Below, in pieces: positions 1 to 7,524 of a stretch of DNA of 41,048 bases (its first letter is position 1; the number at the start of each line of letters is the position of its first letter). Origin of the DNA: Spirochaetaceae bacterium (GTDB lineage Bacteria > Spirochaetota > Spirochaetia > Treponematales > Treponemataceae); NCBI GenBank assembly GCA_017623685.1, contig JAGAOP010000032.1, positions 1-41,048 of the forward strand. The letters run 5' to 3'. The notes under the pieces were generated by a model that was not told where the DNA came from, ran no database searches, and saw nothing but the letters and a program-made list of their open reading frames with translations. The position numbers and the translations under genes were made by a program.

Positions 1-135
1 TCACTTTATCCTGATAATCCGGTTATAAACTTTTGTGGCACAAAAGAGGAATGGCAAAAATTGAAAGCAACAGCTTGTTATTGGGCAGAAAAAGATTTAG
101 ACGAGCTTCCAGTAATTTGTAACTACAAATATTAG
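1..135 (+). CDS. C-terminal fragment of an unidentified protein
   Basis: An open frame runs from the first base to a TAG stop at 133-135 and gives 44 residues ending in VICNYKY. The start lies outside the window. The piece is rich in aromatic residues and has three cysteines, and I do not recognise its family. A strong hairpin terminator about 30 bases downstream supports this being the true end of a transcribed gene. Frame and stop are seen directly; no function is assigned. Confidence 0.55.
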   Translation, partial: SLYPDNPVINFCGTKEEWQKLKATACYWAEKDLDELPVICNYKY

Positions 136-162
136 TTTCATTTTCTAAAAAAATGCCAAAGC

Positions 163-197
163 AAAGTCCTTGGTTTTATATGCCAAGGACTTTTTTT
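163..197 (+). terminator. Rho-independent terminator
   Basis: A perfect 11-bp inverted repeat (AAAGTCCTTGG at 163-173 with CCAAGGACTTT at 183-193) encloses a 9-base loop and runs into a T tract. It ends the transcript of the truncated gene at the window edge and separates it from the kinase operon. Confidence 0.9.
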
Positions 198-228
198 ATT
201 GTAAAATTCTTAAATCATAACAAAGGGA

Positions 229-257
229 TTGACAGCCACTATGCCATAAGATAAATT
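229..257 (+). promoter_or_regulatory. Promoter of the CreC-like kinase gene
   Basis: A perfect TTGACA -35 lies at 229-234, with an AT-rich -10 candidate (ATAAAT or TAAATT) at 251-257, 16-17 bases downstream. Transcription would start near 264, about 12 bases before the ATG at 277, which leaves room for only a poor ribosome-binding site. The -35 is convincing; the -10 is approximate. Confidence 0.6.
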
Positions 258-276
258 TATTTATCGAGACATAATT

Positions 277-1980
277 ATGAAGCAAAAAGAAAAGAAAGTT
301 TTTCGGATTTCCATAAGTATCCAAATATCAATTTTTTTAGTTGTTGTTGCTTTTGTTCCTGTTGCAATTATGATGGCACTTAAAACCTACGAAAGCCAAT
401 TACTTACCATGTTAGAAAATTCAAATGTACAGCAAGGTCGTCTTGTGGCTGCTGCCTTAGAAGGGTTTGCTACTTTGCAATCAGGAGAACTTTCTAAAAA
501 AGATGCCACTCTGCTTCTGGAAAACATGGAGGGTCACTTTGATAGCCGAATACGTGTACTTGATAAAAATGGTAAACTTTTAGCTGACTCTGCAACATTG
601 GAACCTACACTACAGGAAAATTCAGCTTTAGACGGAAAAAAATCTATTAGTCAAGAATCATTTTCTTATTCTAAGGAATCAACTGGGGGTAAAAATACAG
701 AAGAAGCAAATTTATCTTCAGATCAATCTTTTTTGTATAAAATCTTTTCTTTTCCCATAAGAGCGTATCGAAAATTATTTCGTCCCCCAGTTAGTGATTT
801 ATATGATACCGCAGATTATTATAGCCAAAAAGATATTTATGATGGAGAAGAAATATTAACAGCTTTGCAAGGAAATTATGGCGCTACTACTCGTATTTCT
901 TCTGGAAATCAAGTAAGTGTAACCTTGTATTCTGCTCTTCCAATTTTTAGTGAAAAAAAAGATGTTGTTGGCATAGTTTTAGTGAATCGTTCCACTTATC
1001 GAATTTTACAAAATCTTTATGATTTACGATTAGATTTGGCAAAAATATTTTTACGGTCGCTGATTGTGGTGGCTTTAATAGCTTTATTTTTAACATTAAG
1101 AATTAGTTTACCATTAAAAAAGCTTTCAAAACAAACTTGTGACTGCGCTGACAAAAAAGGCAGAATACTTTTTACTAGTTTTATAGGAAAAAAACGCAAA
1201 GATGAAATAGGTGAATTAAGTCGATCTTTTAGCTCATTGATTGAACGATTAAATAAAAGGATTAATTTTAGTCAAGCTTTTGCTGCAGATATTTCTCACG
1301 AATTTAAAAATCCACTAACTGCTATTCGTTCATCTGCGGAACTTTTAGGAACTTCAGAACTTTCTAACATAGACAGAAAAGAGCTTTCTCTAGCTATTGT
1401 TGAAGAAGTTGAGCAATTACAAAATTTAATTACCGAAGTAAAAAATATTTCTAGGATTGATTCAGGACAAGATTTAATGGAAGAAGAAACAAAGGAGCTA
1501 CCAGTAAATCTTTATATTTCAAATCTTGTATCTCATTTGCAAAAGAAACATGAAAATGTAGAAATTAAGACTTCTTTATATAATCAAGAAGTAATGCTTG
1601 CTATTCCAGAAAATTATCTTTACAGAATTTGCGACAATTTAATCAACAATGCTGTAAGTTTTGGAAAAAAAATATTAGTGTCCACAAAGATTATTTCTTT
1701 TACAGAACAAAAAAATAATGTCAAAAAACTTGCTATTGTGGTAGAAGATGATGGCCCTGGAATTAGAGATGAAGCTAAAGAAAAAATATTTCACCGATTT
1801 TATTCTGAGCGTCCTAGTTTTCAAAATGATTCGGTTCAGGATAAGGGGCATATGGGATTGGGGCTTTCTATTGTAAAAGCAATAGTCGATTCACTAGAAG
1901 GAGAAATTTCTGTAGCACAAAGTGCAAGTCTCGGTGGTGCTAGTTTTTCTGTAATAATTCCTATAGAAAATAACAAATAA
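277..1980 (+). CDS. Membrane sensor histidine kinase, CreC/ChvG-like
   Basis: This is a two-component sensor of 567 residues. A membrane segment lies at about 11-34, a periplasmic sensing region at about 35-256, and a second membrane segment at about 257-276, followed by a HAMP-like linker. The H box (ISHEFKNPLT) carries the phospho-accepting His341. The ATPase domain has an N box (NLINNAVSF, near Asn457/458), a DDGPGI box and a GLGLSIVKAI box. It probably phosphorylates the OmpR-type regulator encoded after creD. The placement next to CreD points to a CreC-type envelope or metabolic sensor; the signal is unknown. It is longer than E. coli CreC (474 residues), mostly because of the sensory region. 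No good Shine-Dalgarno sequence precedes the ATG. Confidence 0.88.
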   Translation: MKQKEKKVFRISISIQISIFLVVVAFVPVAIMMALKTYESQLLTMLENSNVQQGRLVAAALEGFATLQSGELSKKDATLLLENMEGHFDSRIRVLDKNGKLLADSATLEPTLQENSALDGKKSISQESFSYSKESTGGKNTEEANLSSDQSFLYKIFSFPIRAYRKLFRPPVSDLYDTADYYSQKDIYDGEEILTALQGNYGATTRISSGNQVSVTLYSALPIFSEKKDVVGIVLVNRSTYRILQNLYDLRLDLAKIFLRSLIVVALIALFLTLRISLPLKKLSKQTCDCADKKGRILFTSFIGKKRKDEIGELSRSFSSLIERLNKRINFSQAFAADISHEFKNPLTAIRSSAELLGTSELSNIDRKELSLAIVEEVEQLQNLITEVKNISRIDSGQDLMEEETKELPVNLYISNLVSHLQKKHENVEIKTSLYNQEVMLAIPENYLYRICDNLINNAVSFGKKILVSTKIISFTEQKNNVKKLAIVVEDDGPGIRDEAKEKIFHRFYSERPSFQNDSVQDKGHMGLGLSIVKAIVDSLEGEISVAQSASLGGASFSVIIPIENNK

Positions 1981-2059
1981 AAGACTGGTTTTTGACATAT
2001 TTTTGCCACATTTGTTAGTTAAACTTTTATTAGTTCAAACTAATTTTAAGGAGACTAAC

Positions 2060-3376
2060 ATGAAAAAAAATTCAAGAACTACAGGAAAACTTATTTTTAT
2101 TGGTTTAGTAATTGGTGTTTTGTTAATTGCTAATTTACTTATTGGTGGAAAACTTAATGACAGAGAATATGAAAAACAAAAAGCTGTTGCTCAAATATCT
2201 CAAGCTGCAGGAGGAAGTTTTTCACTTGGTGAAATATATGTTGCAATTCCATATACCCATACTTATTCTGTAGTAAGTACTGATGGCAAAGAAGTTGAAT
2301 GTGTGGAGAATTCAGTAAAAAAAATCCCTGCTTTGTCAATAGATTATAAAACTAAAATAAATACACAAATGCGTACTCTAGGAATTTATTCTTCACCAGT
2401 TTTTAATGGTACAGTGGATATAAATTGTGTTTTTGATATTTCTATTCCTAAAAACGAAGATGGATACAAGTATTTTCCAGAAAAAGCTACTATGGAAATA
2501 GTGTTAAGCGAAAAATCTCTTGTTAGTAAGCCTGTTTTTCTGGTGAATAATTCAAAGCAGGAAGTGTCATATCTTGTTTCTGATTCATACTATTATAATA
2601 TTTTGTCTTCAACTTTTCACTGTTATGAAGGTAAAAACACCCTTGATACAATCTTGGAAATACGAGGTGCAGAAGCATTTAAAGTAATGCTAACAAGTTC
2701 TGAAAGCAAAGTTTCAGTTGAATCTGATTGGATAAGTCCAGGTTTTAGCAATTATGATTATCTTCCAGATGTATATGATATTACAGATCAAGGTTTTTCT
2801 GCCTCTTGGAATTTGCCATTTTGTTCCCCAGAAGGAAAAAATTATGTGGGATTTGATTTGGTTCAAACTGTAGATATTTATAAAATGGTTCATAGAGCAA
2901 TTAGTTATGGTTTTTTATTTATTATAGTACCTTTTATTGTATTGTTTTTATTTGATGTATTTATGAAAATCAATTTTCATCCTTTGCATTATTTGTTGAG
3001 TGGTGCAGCCAGTGTAATTTTCTTTTTGCTACTTTTATCTTTTTCTGAACATATTAATTTTACATTGGCATATGTTATTTCTTCTTTGGCAAGTGGAATA
3101 TTGGTTTCGTTCTATGTGGCGTCTGTAACTAACCGAGTTTTTGTTGGATTTTCCATGTTGGGTGTTTTTGCATTAATGTATATATATTTGTATTTTTCTC
3201 TACAATCTGAAGATTATGCCTTACTGATTGGTTCATTATTTGTCTTTACAATATTAGCTTGTGTTATGTTTATTACAAGAAAGGTTGACTGGAATAATTT
3301 AGTTATTTTTCAAAGAAAAGACAAAAATCAAGATGATTCATCTAAAGAAAATATCACTTGTAAGGGTGAATTCTAA
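2060..3376 (+). CDS. creD: Inner membrane protein CreD
   Basis: A 438-residue integral membrane protein of the CreD family. It has one N-terminal membrane segment (about 9-29), a large extracytoplasmic beta-rich domain, and a C-terminal block of about six membrane helices. The C-terminal part shows family patterns: HPLHYLLSG, LLLLSFSEH, and a final stretch ending in FITRKVDWNN. In E. coli CreD is the CreBC-controlled gene tied to envelope integrity and beta-lactam or colicin tolerance. The ATG at 2060 is preferred over an upstream in-frame ATG at 2003 because AAGGAG at 2048-2053 sits six bases before it and the protein then starts with a normal charged leader. It lies between its kinase and regulator genes. 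Confidence 0.85.
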   Translation: MKKNSRTTGKLIFIGLVIGVLLIANLLIGGKLNDREYEKQKAVAQISQAAGGSFSLGEIYVAIPYTHTYSVVSTDGKEVECVENSVKKIPALSIDYKTKINTQMRTLGIYSSPVFNGTVDINCVFDISIPKNEDGYKYFPEKATMEIVLSEKSLVSKPVFLVNNSKQEVSYLVSDSYYYNILSSTFHCYEGKNTLDTILEIRGAEAFKVMLTSSESKVSVESDWISPGFSNYDYLPDVYDITDQGFSASWNLPFCSPEGKNYVGFDLVQTVDIYKMVHRAISYGFLFIIVPFIVLFLFDVFMKINFHPLHYLLSGAASVIFFLLLLSFSEHINFTLAYVISSLASGILVSFYVASVTNRVFVGFSMLGVFALMYIYLYFSLQSEDYALLIGSLFVFTILACVMFITRKVDWNNLVIFQRKDKNQDDSSKENITCKGEF

Positions 3377-3382
3377 AAGGTA

Positions 3383-3411
3383 TTGCAACCTAAGAATAAA
3401 TTTGGTTTAAT
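3383..3411 (+). promoter_or_regulatory. Promoter of the response regulator, predicting a leaderless mRNA
   Basis: TTGCAA (3383-3388), a 17-base spacer and TTTAAT (3406-3411) form a -35/-10 pair. The predicted +1 is 3418, the A of the second of two adjacent ATG codons. No Shine-Dalgarno sequence precedes the gene. Confidence 0.5.
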
Positions 3412-3417
3412 AAGATG

Positions 3418-4107
3418 ATGAAAATAGCCCTAGTTGATGATGAAAAAAATGTCCGCTTAGCAATTAAAACCGCATTAAAGCAAGAAGGCTTTGATACGGT
3501 GGAATTTTCTAACGGACAGGTTGTTTTGGATTCTTTGGAAAAGGATATGCTTCCGGATTTATTTATTCTGGATATAATGATGCCTGTGATGGATGGAATT
3601 ACATTACTTAGGCAACTGAGAGAAAAAGGAATAACAACTCCGGTAATGTTTTTAACTAGCAAGGATGAAGAATTTGACAAAGTCCTAGGGCTTGAACTTG
3701 GTGCAGATGATTATTTGTGCAAGCCTTTTTCTATTCGTGAATTAGTGGCCAGAATTCATGTTATATTTCGTCGTTCTGTTCCTTCCCAAAGTGCAAATTC
3801 AAATGCAACAAAAAAAACAGGTCCTATTACCCTTAATGAATTAAGTTATACTGCAACATTAAATGGGCAACCCTTAATTCTTACGGTTACAGAATTTCGT
3901 ATTTTACAAGCATTTATTTTACACTTAGGAGAAGTTCTTTCAAGGGAATATTTGATTCAAGCTAGCTACCCAGAAGAAACTTATTTAAACGATAGAGCCA
4001 TAGACTGTCACATAAAAAGATTACGAAAAAAACTTTCACTATGTTCTGAAACCCAAGACTGTATAGAAACAGTATATGGGTTAGGTTATAGATTTGTTTT
4101 ACAGTAA
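3418..4107 (+). CDS. OmpR/PhoB-family response regulator, CreB-like
   Basis: A two-component regulator of 229 residues from the chosen start. The receiver domain (about 1-120) has the acidic pair in LVDDE, the phospho-acceptor Asp in LFILDIMMP (residue 52 from this start) and the conserved Lys in CKPFS (102). A winged-helix DNA-binding domain (about 130-229) follows, with DCHIKRLRKKL and a terminal VYGLGYRF. Two ATGs stand back to back at 3415 and 3418. MKIALVDDE is the usual beginning of the family, and 3418 coincides with the predicted transcription start. It is the likely partner of the kinase at 277. The order kinase-creD-regulator differs from E. coli creABCD. Confidence 0.88.
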   Translation: MKIALVDDEKNVRLAIKTALKQEGFDTVEFSNGQVVLDSLEKDMLPDLFILDIMMPVMDGITLLRQLREKGITTPVMFLTSKDEEFDKVLGLELGADDYLCKPFSIRELVARIHVIFRRSVPSQSANSNATKKTGPITLNELSYTATLNGQPLILTVTEFRILQAFILHLGEVLSREYLIQASYPEETYLNDRAIDCHIKRLRKKLSLCSETQDCIETVYGLGYRFVLQ

Positions 4108-4140
4108 TTTTTTTTATCTGTAGTAAAAAAGAATTGAGTT

Positions 4141-4503
4141 TTAAATATTAGAAAATGCTTCTGGATGTTGATGCCTTTCGTGATCTATTTCAATTATTTC
4201 TTTATTTAAGAAAAATGAAAGAACTGTACGAAGTAAAACTATGCCAGCTAGAATTCCTAATTCATGCAAACTTGGTTCTATAACAGTTTTTAGTATATCA
4301 GCAGCAATAAGAAGTTCTAATCCCAAAAGTAGATAGGTTCCCAAATCAGCTCGTAGAAGCCTTAGTCGCTGAATATTAAATTTTCCCCAAAATCTGAGTA
4401 ATTCAGCTTTAATAAAGGCACATGCTGCAACTATTGTTCCATAGGCAACGACACAAATACTGATAATACTAATTATTTTTGAAAGTTCTTCTAGAAATTT
4501 CAT
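4141..4503 (-). CDS. DUF1622 family membrane protein
   Basis: A 120-residue protein with about three hydrophobic segments (roughly 9-33, 53-70 and 80-100). The stretch RADLGTYLLLGLELLIAADI followed by a TVLSFFLNKE segment is typical of DUF1622, a family of small membrane proteins without established function. A good ribosome site (AGGAG on the minus strand, just before 4503) supports the start. It lies downstream of the thioesterase on the same strand with a hairpin between them, so it may be transcribed by read-through or from its own promoter. Confidence 0.75.
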   Translation of the reverse strand: MKFLEELSKIISIISICVVAYGTIVAACAFIKAELLRFWGKFNIQRLRLLRADLGTYLLLGLELLIAADILKTVIEPSLHELGILAGIVLLRTVLSFFLNKEIIEIDHERHQHPEAFSNI

Positions 4504-4519
4504 ACTTCTCCTACAAAAA

Positions 4520-4542
4520 CTTTGAAATATAATATTTCAAGG
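4520..4542 (-). terminator. Hairpin terminator after the thioesterase gene
   Basis: TTGAAATAT (4522-4530) and ATATTTCAA (4532-4540) form a perfect 9-bp inverted repeat around one central base, extended by a C-G and a wobble pair outside. On the minus strand it is followed by TTTTT (complement of 4515-4519). It lies between the thioesterase stop and the DUF1622 start, so it is a terminator or attenuator. The one-base centre means the real loop must open some pairs. Confidence 0.5.
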
Positions 4543-4550
4543 TCTTTGAT

Positions 4551-4961
4551 TTATCCTTCATTGGAATCAGGAATAAGTTCTGGAACCATAAATTCCTGAG
4601 GCATCTTTGTTGGTTTACCTTCTTTTGTTACACAAGCCCAAGTAACATCAGCTTCTGCACAAATTGTGCCATCTGCTTTTTTTATTACTTGATGAAAAAC
4701 ACCTGAAACTGCTTTTAACTTTGTAGGATATACTTCAATAAAAAGTTTGTCATCTAGAAAAGCAGATGCCTTGTAATATATGTCTACATGGGTTACATAT
4801 AGATAATATCCGGCATTTGTAATTCCCTTAAAGTCGAAATTTATAGCATGAAGGAATTCCATCCTGCCGTATTCCAGATAATTTAAATATACAGCGTTGT
4901 TTACGTGTCCATAGGAATCACATTCATATGAACGGACTATTAATTCTGCAGTATGTTTCAT
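4551..4961 (-). CDS. Acyl-CoA thioesterase, YbgC/FadM (4HBT) family
   Basis: A 136-residue hot-dog-fold thioesterase that hydrolyses acyl-CoA or acyl-ACP thioesters in the cytoplasm. The N-terminal motif YECDSYGHVNNAVYLNYLEY is the 4HBT signature, with catalytic Asp15 and the following GHVNN. The length is normal for the family. Chain-length preference cannot be read. It has no Shine-Dalgarno sequence. An extended -10 sits exactly six bases upstream of the ATG, so the mRNA is probably leaderless. Confidence 0.85.
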   Translation of the reverse strand: MKHTAELIVRSYECDSYGHVNNAVYLNYLEYGRMEFLHAINFDFKGITNAGYYLYVTHVDIYYKASAFLDDKLFIEVYPTKLKAVSGVFHQVIKKADGTICAEADVTWACVTKEGKPTKMPQEFMVPELIPDSNEG

Positions 4962-4967
4962 ATTTTA

Positions 4968-4996
4968 ATTGTAACAAAAAAAAATACATAGGTAAA
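4968..4996 (-). promoter_or_regulatory. Promoter of the thioesterase, leaderless type
   Basis: On the minus strand, TTTACC (4991-4996), a 17-base spacer and TACAAT (4968-4973), with TG at the extended -10 position (4975-4976). The predicted +1 is 4961, the A of the ATG. Confidence 0.6.
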
Positions 4997-5041
4997 GGGG
5001 AAAATAAATTTAGGTTAAACAAACAGAGAAGTTTTTTTGGC

Positions 5042-5090
5042 ACAAATGTACATAATTTTATTAAACATACAATTATGTCAAAAAATTTGT
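5042..5090. repeat. Interrupted inverted repeat downstream of cimA
   Basis: Nested arms ACATAATT (5050-5057) with AATTATGT (5071-5078), and outside them ACAAAT (5042-5047) with ATTTGT (5085-5090). It lies eight bases past the cimA stop and may fold in the 3' end of the cimA transcript. There is no clear T tract, so it is not called a terminator. In DNA this AT-rich, some symmetry is expected by chance. Confidence 0.4.
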
Positions 5091-5098
5091 AGCATATT

Positions 5099-6706
5099 TT
5101 ATAGGTATGCTTTAAATTGTCGCTCTATATCTCGGATTAATTTGTACTCAAAAGAATCCACAAGAGCAAGCCAAGATGCTTCCAAAATGTCAGCTGAAAC
5201 TCCCACAGTTGTCCAAGAATTTATACCATCTGAACTTTCGATAAGAACACGAACCTTTGAAGCAGTAGTTGACTTAGAATCAAGAACACGTACCTTATAG
5301 TCAGTTAGTCTAATTTGTGAAACTGCTGGATAGAATCTTTCAAGTGCCTTTCTAAGCGCCTTATCCAAAGCGTGAACAGGACCATCGCCTTCCCCTGCTG
5401 TAATTTCTATTTGTTCATCCACTTCGATTTTAAGCTGAGCAAAGGAACATAAGGTTTCATCTAAGGGTGGTTTTTCACCAATGGTTTTGTAATAATGCAA
5501 TTTAAAGAAAGGCTTGTATTTTCCTAGGTTTTTTCTGATTAAAAGTTCAAAACTTCCATCTGCCCCTTCAAATTGATAACCTGCATGTTCCATTTCCTTC
5601 ATTTTTTTTATAATTTCGTTTACTACAGGGTTATCTTTTGTAATTGTGGGGTCAAATCGATTTATCTTTTTTATTATTGTTGAACGTCCTGCAACTTCAC
5701 TCATTAAAAAGACACGGTCGTTGCCAACCTGCTCTGGTGAAATATGCTCATAGGCAGTGGGATTTTTGTTTACTGCATCAATATGCATTCCTGCTTTATG
5801 AGCAAAGGCATTTCCTCCCACATAGGGCATTCCCTGATCTAAGTTTACATTAGCAATTTCTGCAACTTGCCTTGCTGCTAGAGTTAGCAAAGATAATTTA
5901 TCTTCAGGAAGGCAAGGTATCTGCATTTTTAGTTCTAAGTTTGCAATTATTGTGGAAAGATTTGCATTTCCTGTTCTTTCTCCAAAACCTACCAAAGTTC
6001 CTTGAATATGAGTTGCTCCTCCTTCTACAGACATTAAAGAGGTGGCAACAGCTAAGCCCATATCATTGTGGCAGTGAATACCGATTTCAGTTTTACCTGC
6101 AAATTTTTCGGTTACTTCTTTTGTAATTTCGTAAACTTCTAAAGGTAAGGAACCACCTTTTGTGTCGCAAAGAGCCACAACTTCTGCTCCGGCAGAAACA
6201 GCAGCTTCTATGGTTTTTAAGGTGTAATCCTTGTTACTTTTCCATGCATCAAAAAAATGCTCTGCATCGTAAATAACTCTACGATTAGCTGCTTTTAGAT
6301 AGGAAACTGTATCAGAAATCATTGCAAGGTTTTCTTCTAGTGTAGTTTGAAGAATTTCTGTTACTTGAAAATCCCAAGATTTACCAAAGATTACTACGAT
6401 TTCTGTATCTGCAGAAATAAGACTTTGAATTTGGGTATCTTCTTTGCAAGTAATTCCTTTGCGACGAGTAGCTCCAAAAGCTGCAATTTTTGCATTGTTA
6501 AGTTGAATTTTCTTTATTTTTTGAAAAAACTCTAAATCTTTTGGATTAGAACCTGGGTTTCCAGCTTCAATATATGAAACACCTAAATCATCAAGAATTT
6601 TTACAATATTGATTTTATCTTGAACTGAAAAACTAATTCCTTCTCCTTGGGCTCCGTCACGCAAAGTGGAATCAAGTATTGTAATTTTCTTTGGGGCATT
6701 ATTCAT
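5099..6706 (-). CDS. cimA: (R)-citramalate synthase
   Basis: This 535-residue enzyme belongs to the citramalate-synthase branch of the isopropylmalate/homocitrate synthase family. It condenses pyruvate with acetyl-CoA to (R)-citramalate, the first step of the threonine-independent route to isoleucine. The N-terminal TIM barrel begins with DSTLRDGAQGEG. A metal-site GIHCHNDMG lies in the middle of the barrel and HKAGMHIDAV follows. The C-terminal regulatory domain (about 400-535) is the usual feedback-sensing LeuA dimer type. The ATG is set by an AGGAG eight bases upstream. No leuB, leuC or leuD is nearby, so later steps are encoded elsewhere. It has its own promoter overlapping the end of the HAD gene. 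Confidence 0.9.
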   Translation of the reverse strand: MNNAPKKITILDSTLRDGAQGEGISFSVQDKINIVKILDDLGVSYIEAGNPGSNPKDLEFFQKIKKIQLNNAKIAAFGATRRKGITCKEDTQIQSLISADTEIVVIFGKSWDFQVTEILQTTLEENLAMISDTVSYLKAANRRVIYDAEHFFDAWKSNKDYTLKTIEAAVSAGAEVVALCDTKGGSLPLEVYEITKEVTEKFAGKTEIGIHCHNDMGLAVATSLMSVEGGATHIQGTLVGFGERTGNANLSTIIANLELKMQIPCLPEDKLSLLTLAARQVAEIANVNLDQGMPYVGGNAFAHKAGMHIDAVNKNPTAYEHISPEQVGNDRVFLMSEVAGRSTIIKKINRFDPTITKDNPVVNEIIKKMKEMEHAGYQFEGADGSFELLIRKNLGKYKPFFKLHYYKTIGEKPPLDETLCSFAQLKIEVDEQIEITAGEGDGPVHALDKALRKALERFYPAVSQIRLTDYKVRVLDSKSTTASKVRVLIESSDGINSWTTVGVSADILEASWLALVDSFEYKLIRDIERQFKAYL

Positions 6707-6814
6707 ATATGGCTCCTATTTTAAATTTTACACACTATTTTAAGAAACAGTAAAATTTTGCAATCAACAATTTATGTGCTAAGTGAAATATTAGCTAATT
6801 AATTGATATTTTGC

Positions 6815-6843
6815 ATAATAAACAATGGCTTGACAAGTGTCAA
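6815..6843 (-). promoter_or_regulatory. Promoter of cimA inside the end of the HAD gene
   Basis: On the minus strand, a perfect TTGACA (6838-6843) overlaps the TGA stop of the upstream gene, with a 17-base spacer and TATTAT (6815-6820). The predicted start is near 6808, giving a leader of about 102 bases. The -35 is also one arm of the inverted repeat TTGACA-CT-TGTCAA (6830-6843), which could be an operator. Confidence 0.7.
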
Positions 6844-7511
6844 CACCGTTTTAATAAATCTGGAATTTCGTATACAGAAGAAATTTTTATTGTGTCCGAA
6901 AAGGAATCATCTGTATCCAAGGGATGAGTAGGCTTTTTAGAATTGTTTTTTTGACAAACTAAAATGGCATTCCCACCTATACGTCTAAAACCATCAGTGT
7001 ATTTTTTATGGTCATCGAAAAAAATAGTATCTTGAATTGTAAATCCAGATTCTTCGACTGCTTTTTTATAGGAAGAAGCATAAGGCTTTCCTTTAAAATT
7101 GTTTGATTCAATATCATGAATTCCCATGAATAAATCTGTTATTTCAAAAAAATCTAAAACTCTTTTTGCATGACGCATAGGGGCATTTGTCAAAATTGTC
7201 ATGGGTAAATTTAAAGAAATTAAAAGTTGTCGCAAATTTGAGTCTTTTTCTAATTCGTTAATTTCTTCTGGTGGATGAACAGCTTCAAAGTATTGGTTTA
7301 TATCTTGTAAGCCATGTTCTTTTTGTAGCCATTCCAATGTTGTTCCATATAATGGTAGTCTATTACGTCTTAGTTCGACTGCTTGTTGATAGGTGATTCC
7401 CAAAAAATTTGCAGTAAAAGAAAGCATTCTAAAAGTTATGCCCTGATCTATAGCTTGAGAAGAAGGATAAAGAGTGTTATCTAAATCAAAAAGAATGTGT
7501 TTTATATTCAT
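6840..7511 (-). CDS. HAD-family hydrolase, pyrimidine 5'-nucleotidase-like
   Basis: A 223-residue haloacid-dehalogenase-superfamily phosphatase. Motif I is FDLDNTLYP (nucleophile Asp near residue 9, acid/base Asp two further on), motif II is TILTNAP, and the final acidic motif is FFDDHKKYTDG. The DNTLYPSS beginning and the overall spacing match the SSM1/pyrimidine-5'-nucleotidase group, which dephosphorylates small metabolites. The true substrate is not evident. It lies 13 bases downstream of rpoN with its own AAGGG ribosome site, so the two are probably co-transcribed. Confidence 0.78.
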   Translation of the reverse strand: MNIKHILFDLDNTLYPSSQAIDQGITFRMLSFTANFLGITYQQAVELRRNRLPLYGTTLEWLQKEHGLQDINQYFEAVHPPEEINELEKDSNLRQLLISLNLPMTILTNAPMRHAKRVLDFFEITDLFMGIHDIESNNFKGKPYASSYKKAVEESGFTIQDTIFFDDHKKYTDGFRRIGGNAILVCQKNNSKKPTHPLDTDDSFSDTIKISSVYEIPDLLKRC

Positions 7512-7524
7512 AGTTTTCCCTTAA

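Noticed and set aside
2003..2059. Longer creD reading frame from an ATG at 2003
   Set aside because: It has no ribosome site and adds 19 residues that disturb the membrane leader; AAGGAG directly precedes the ATG at 2060.
5037..5300. Plus-strand open frame opposite the 3' end of cimA
   Set aside because: It lies antisense to a well-supported gene, shows no family features and has no ribosome site.
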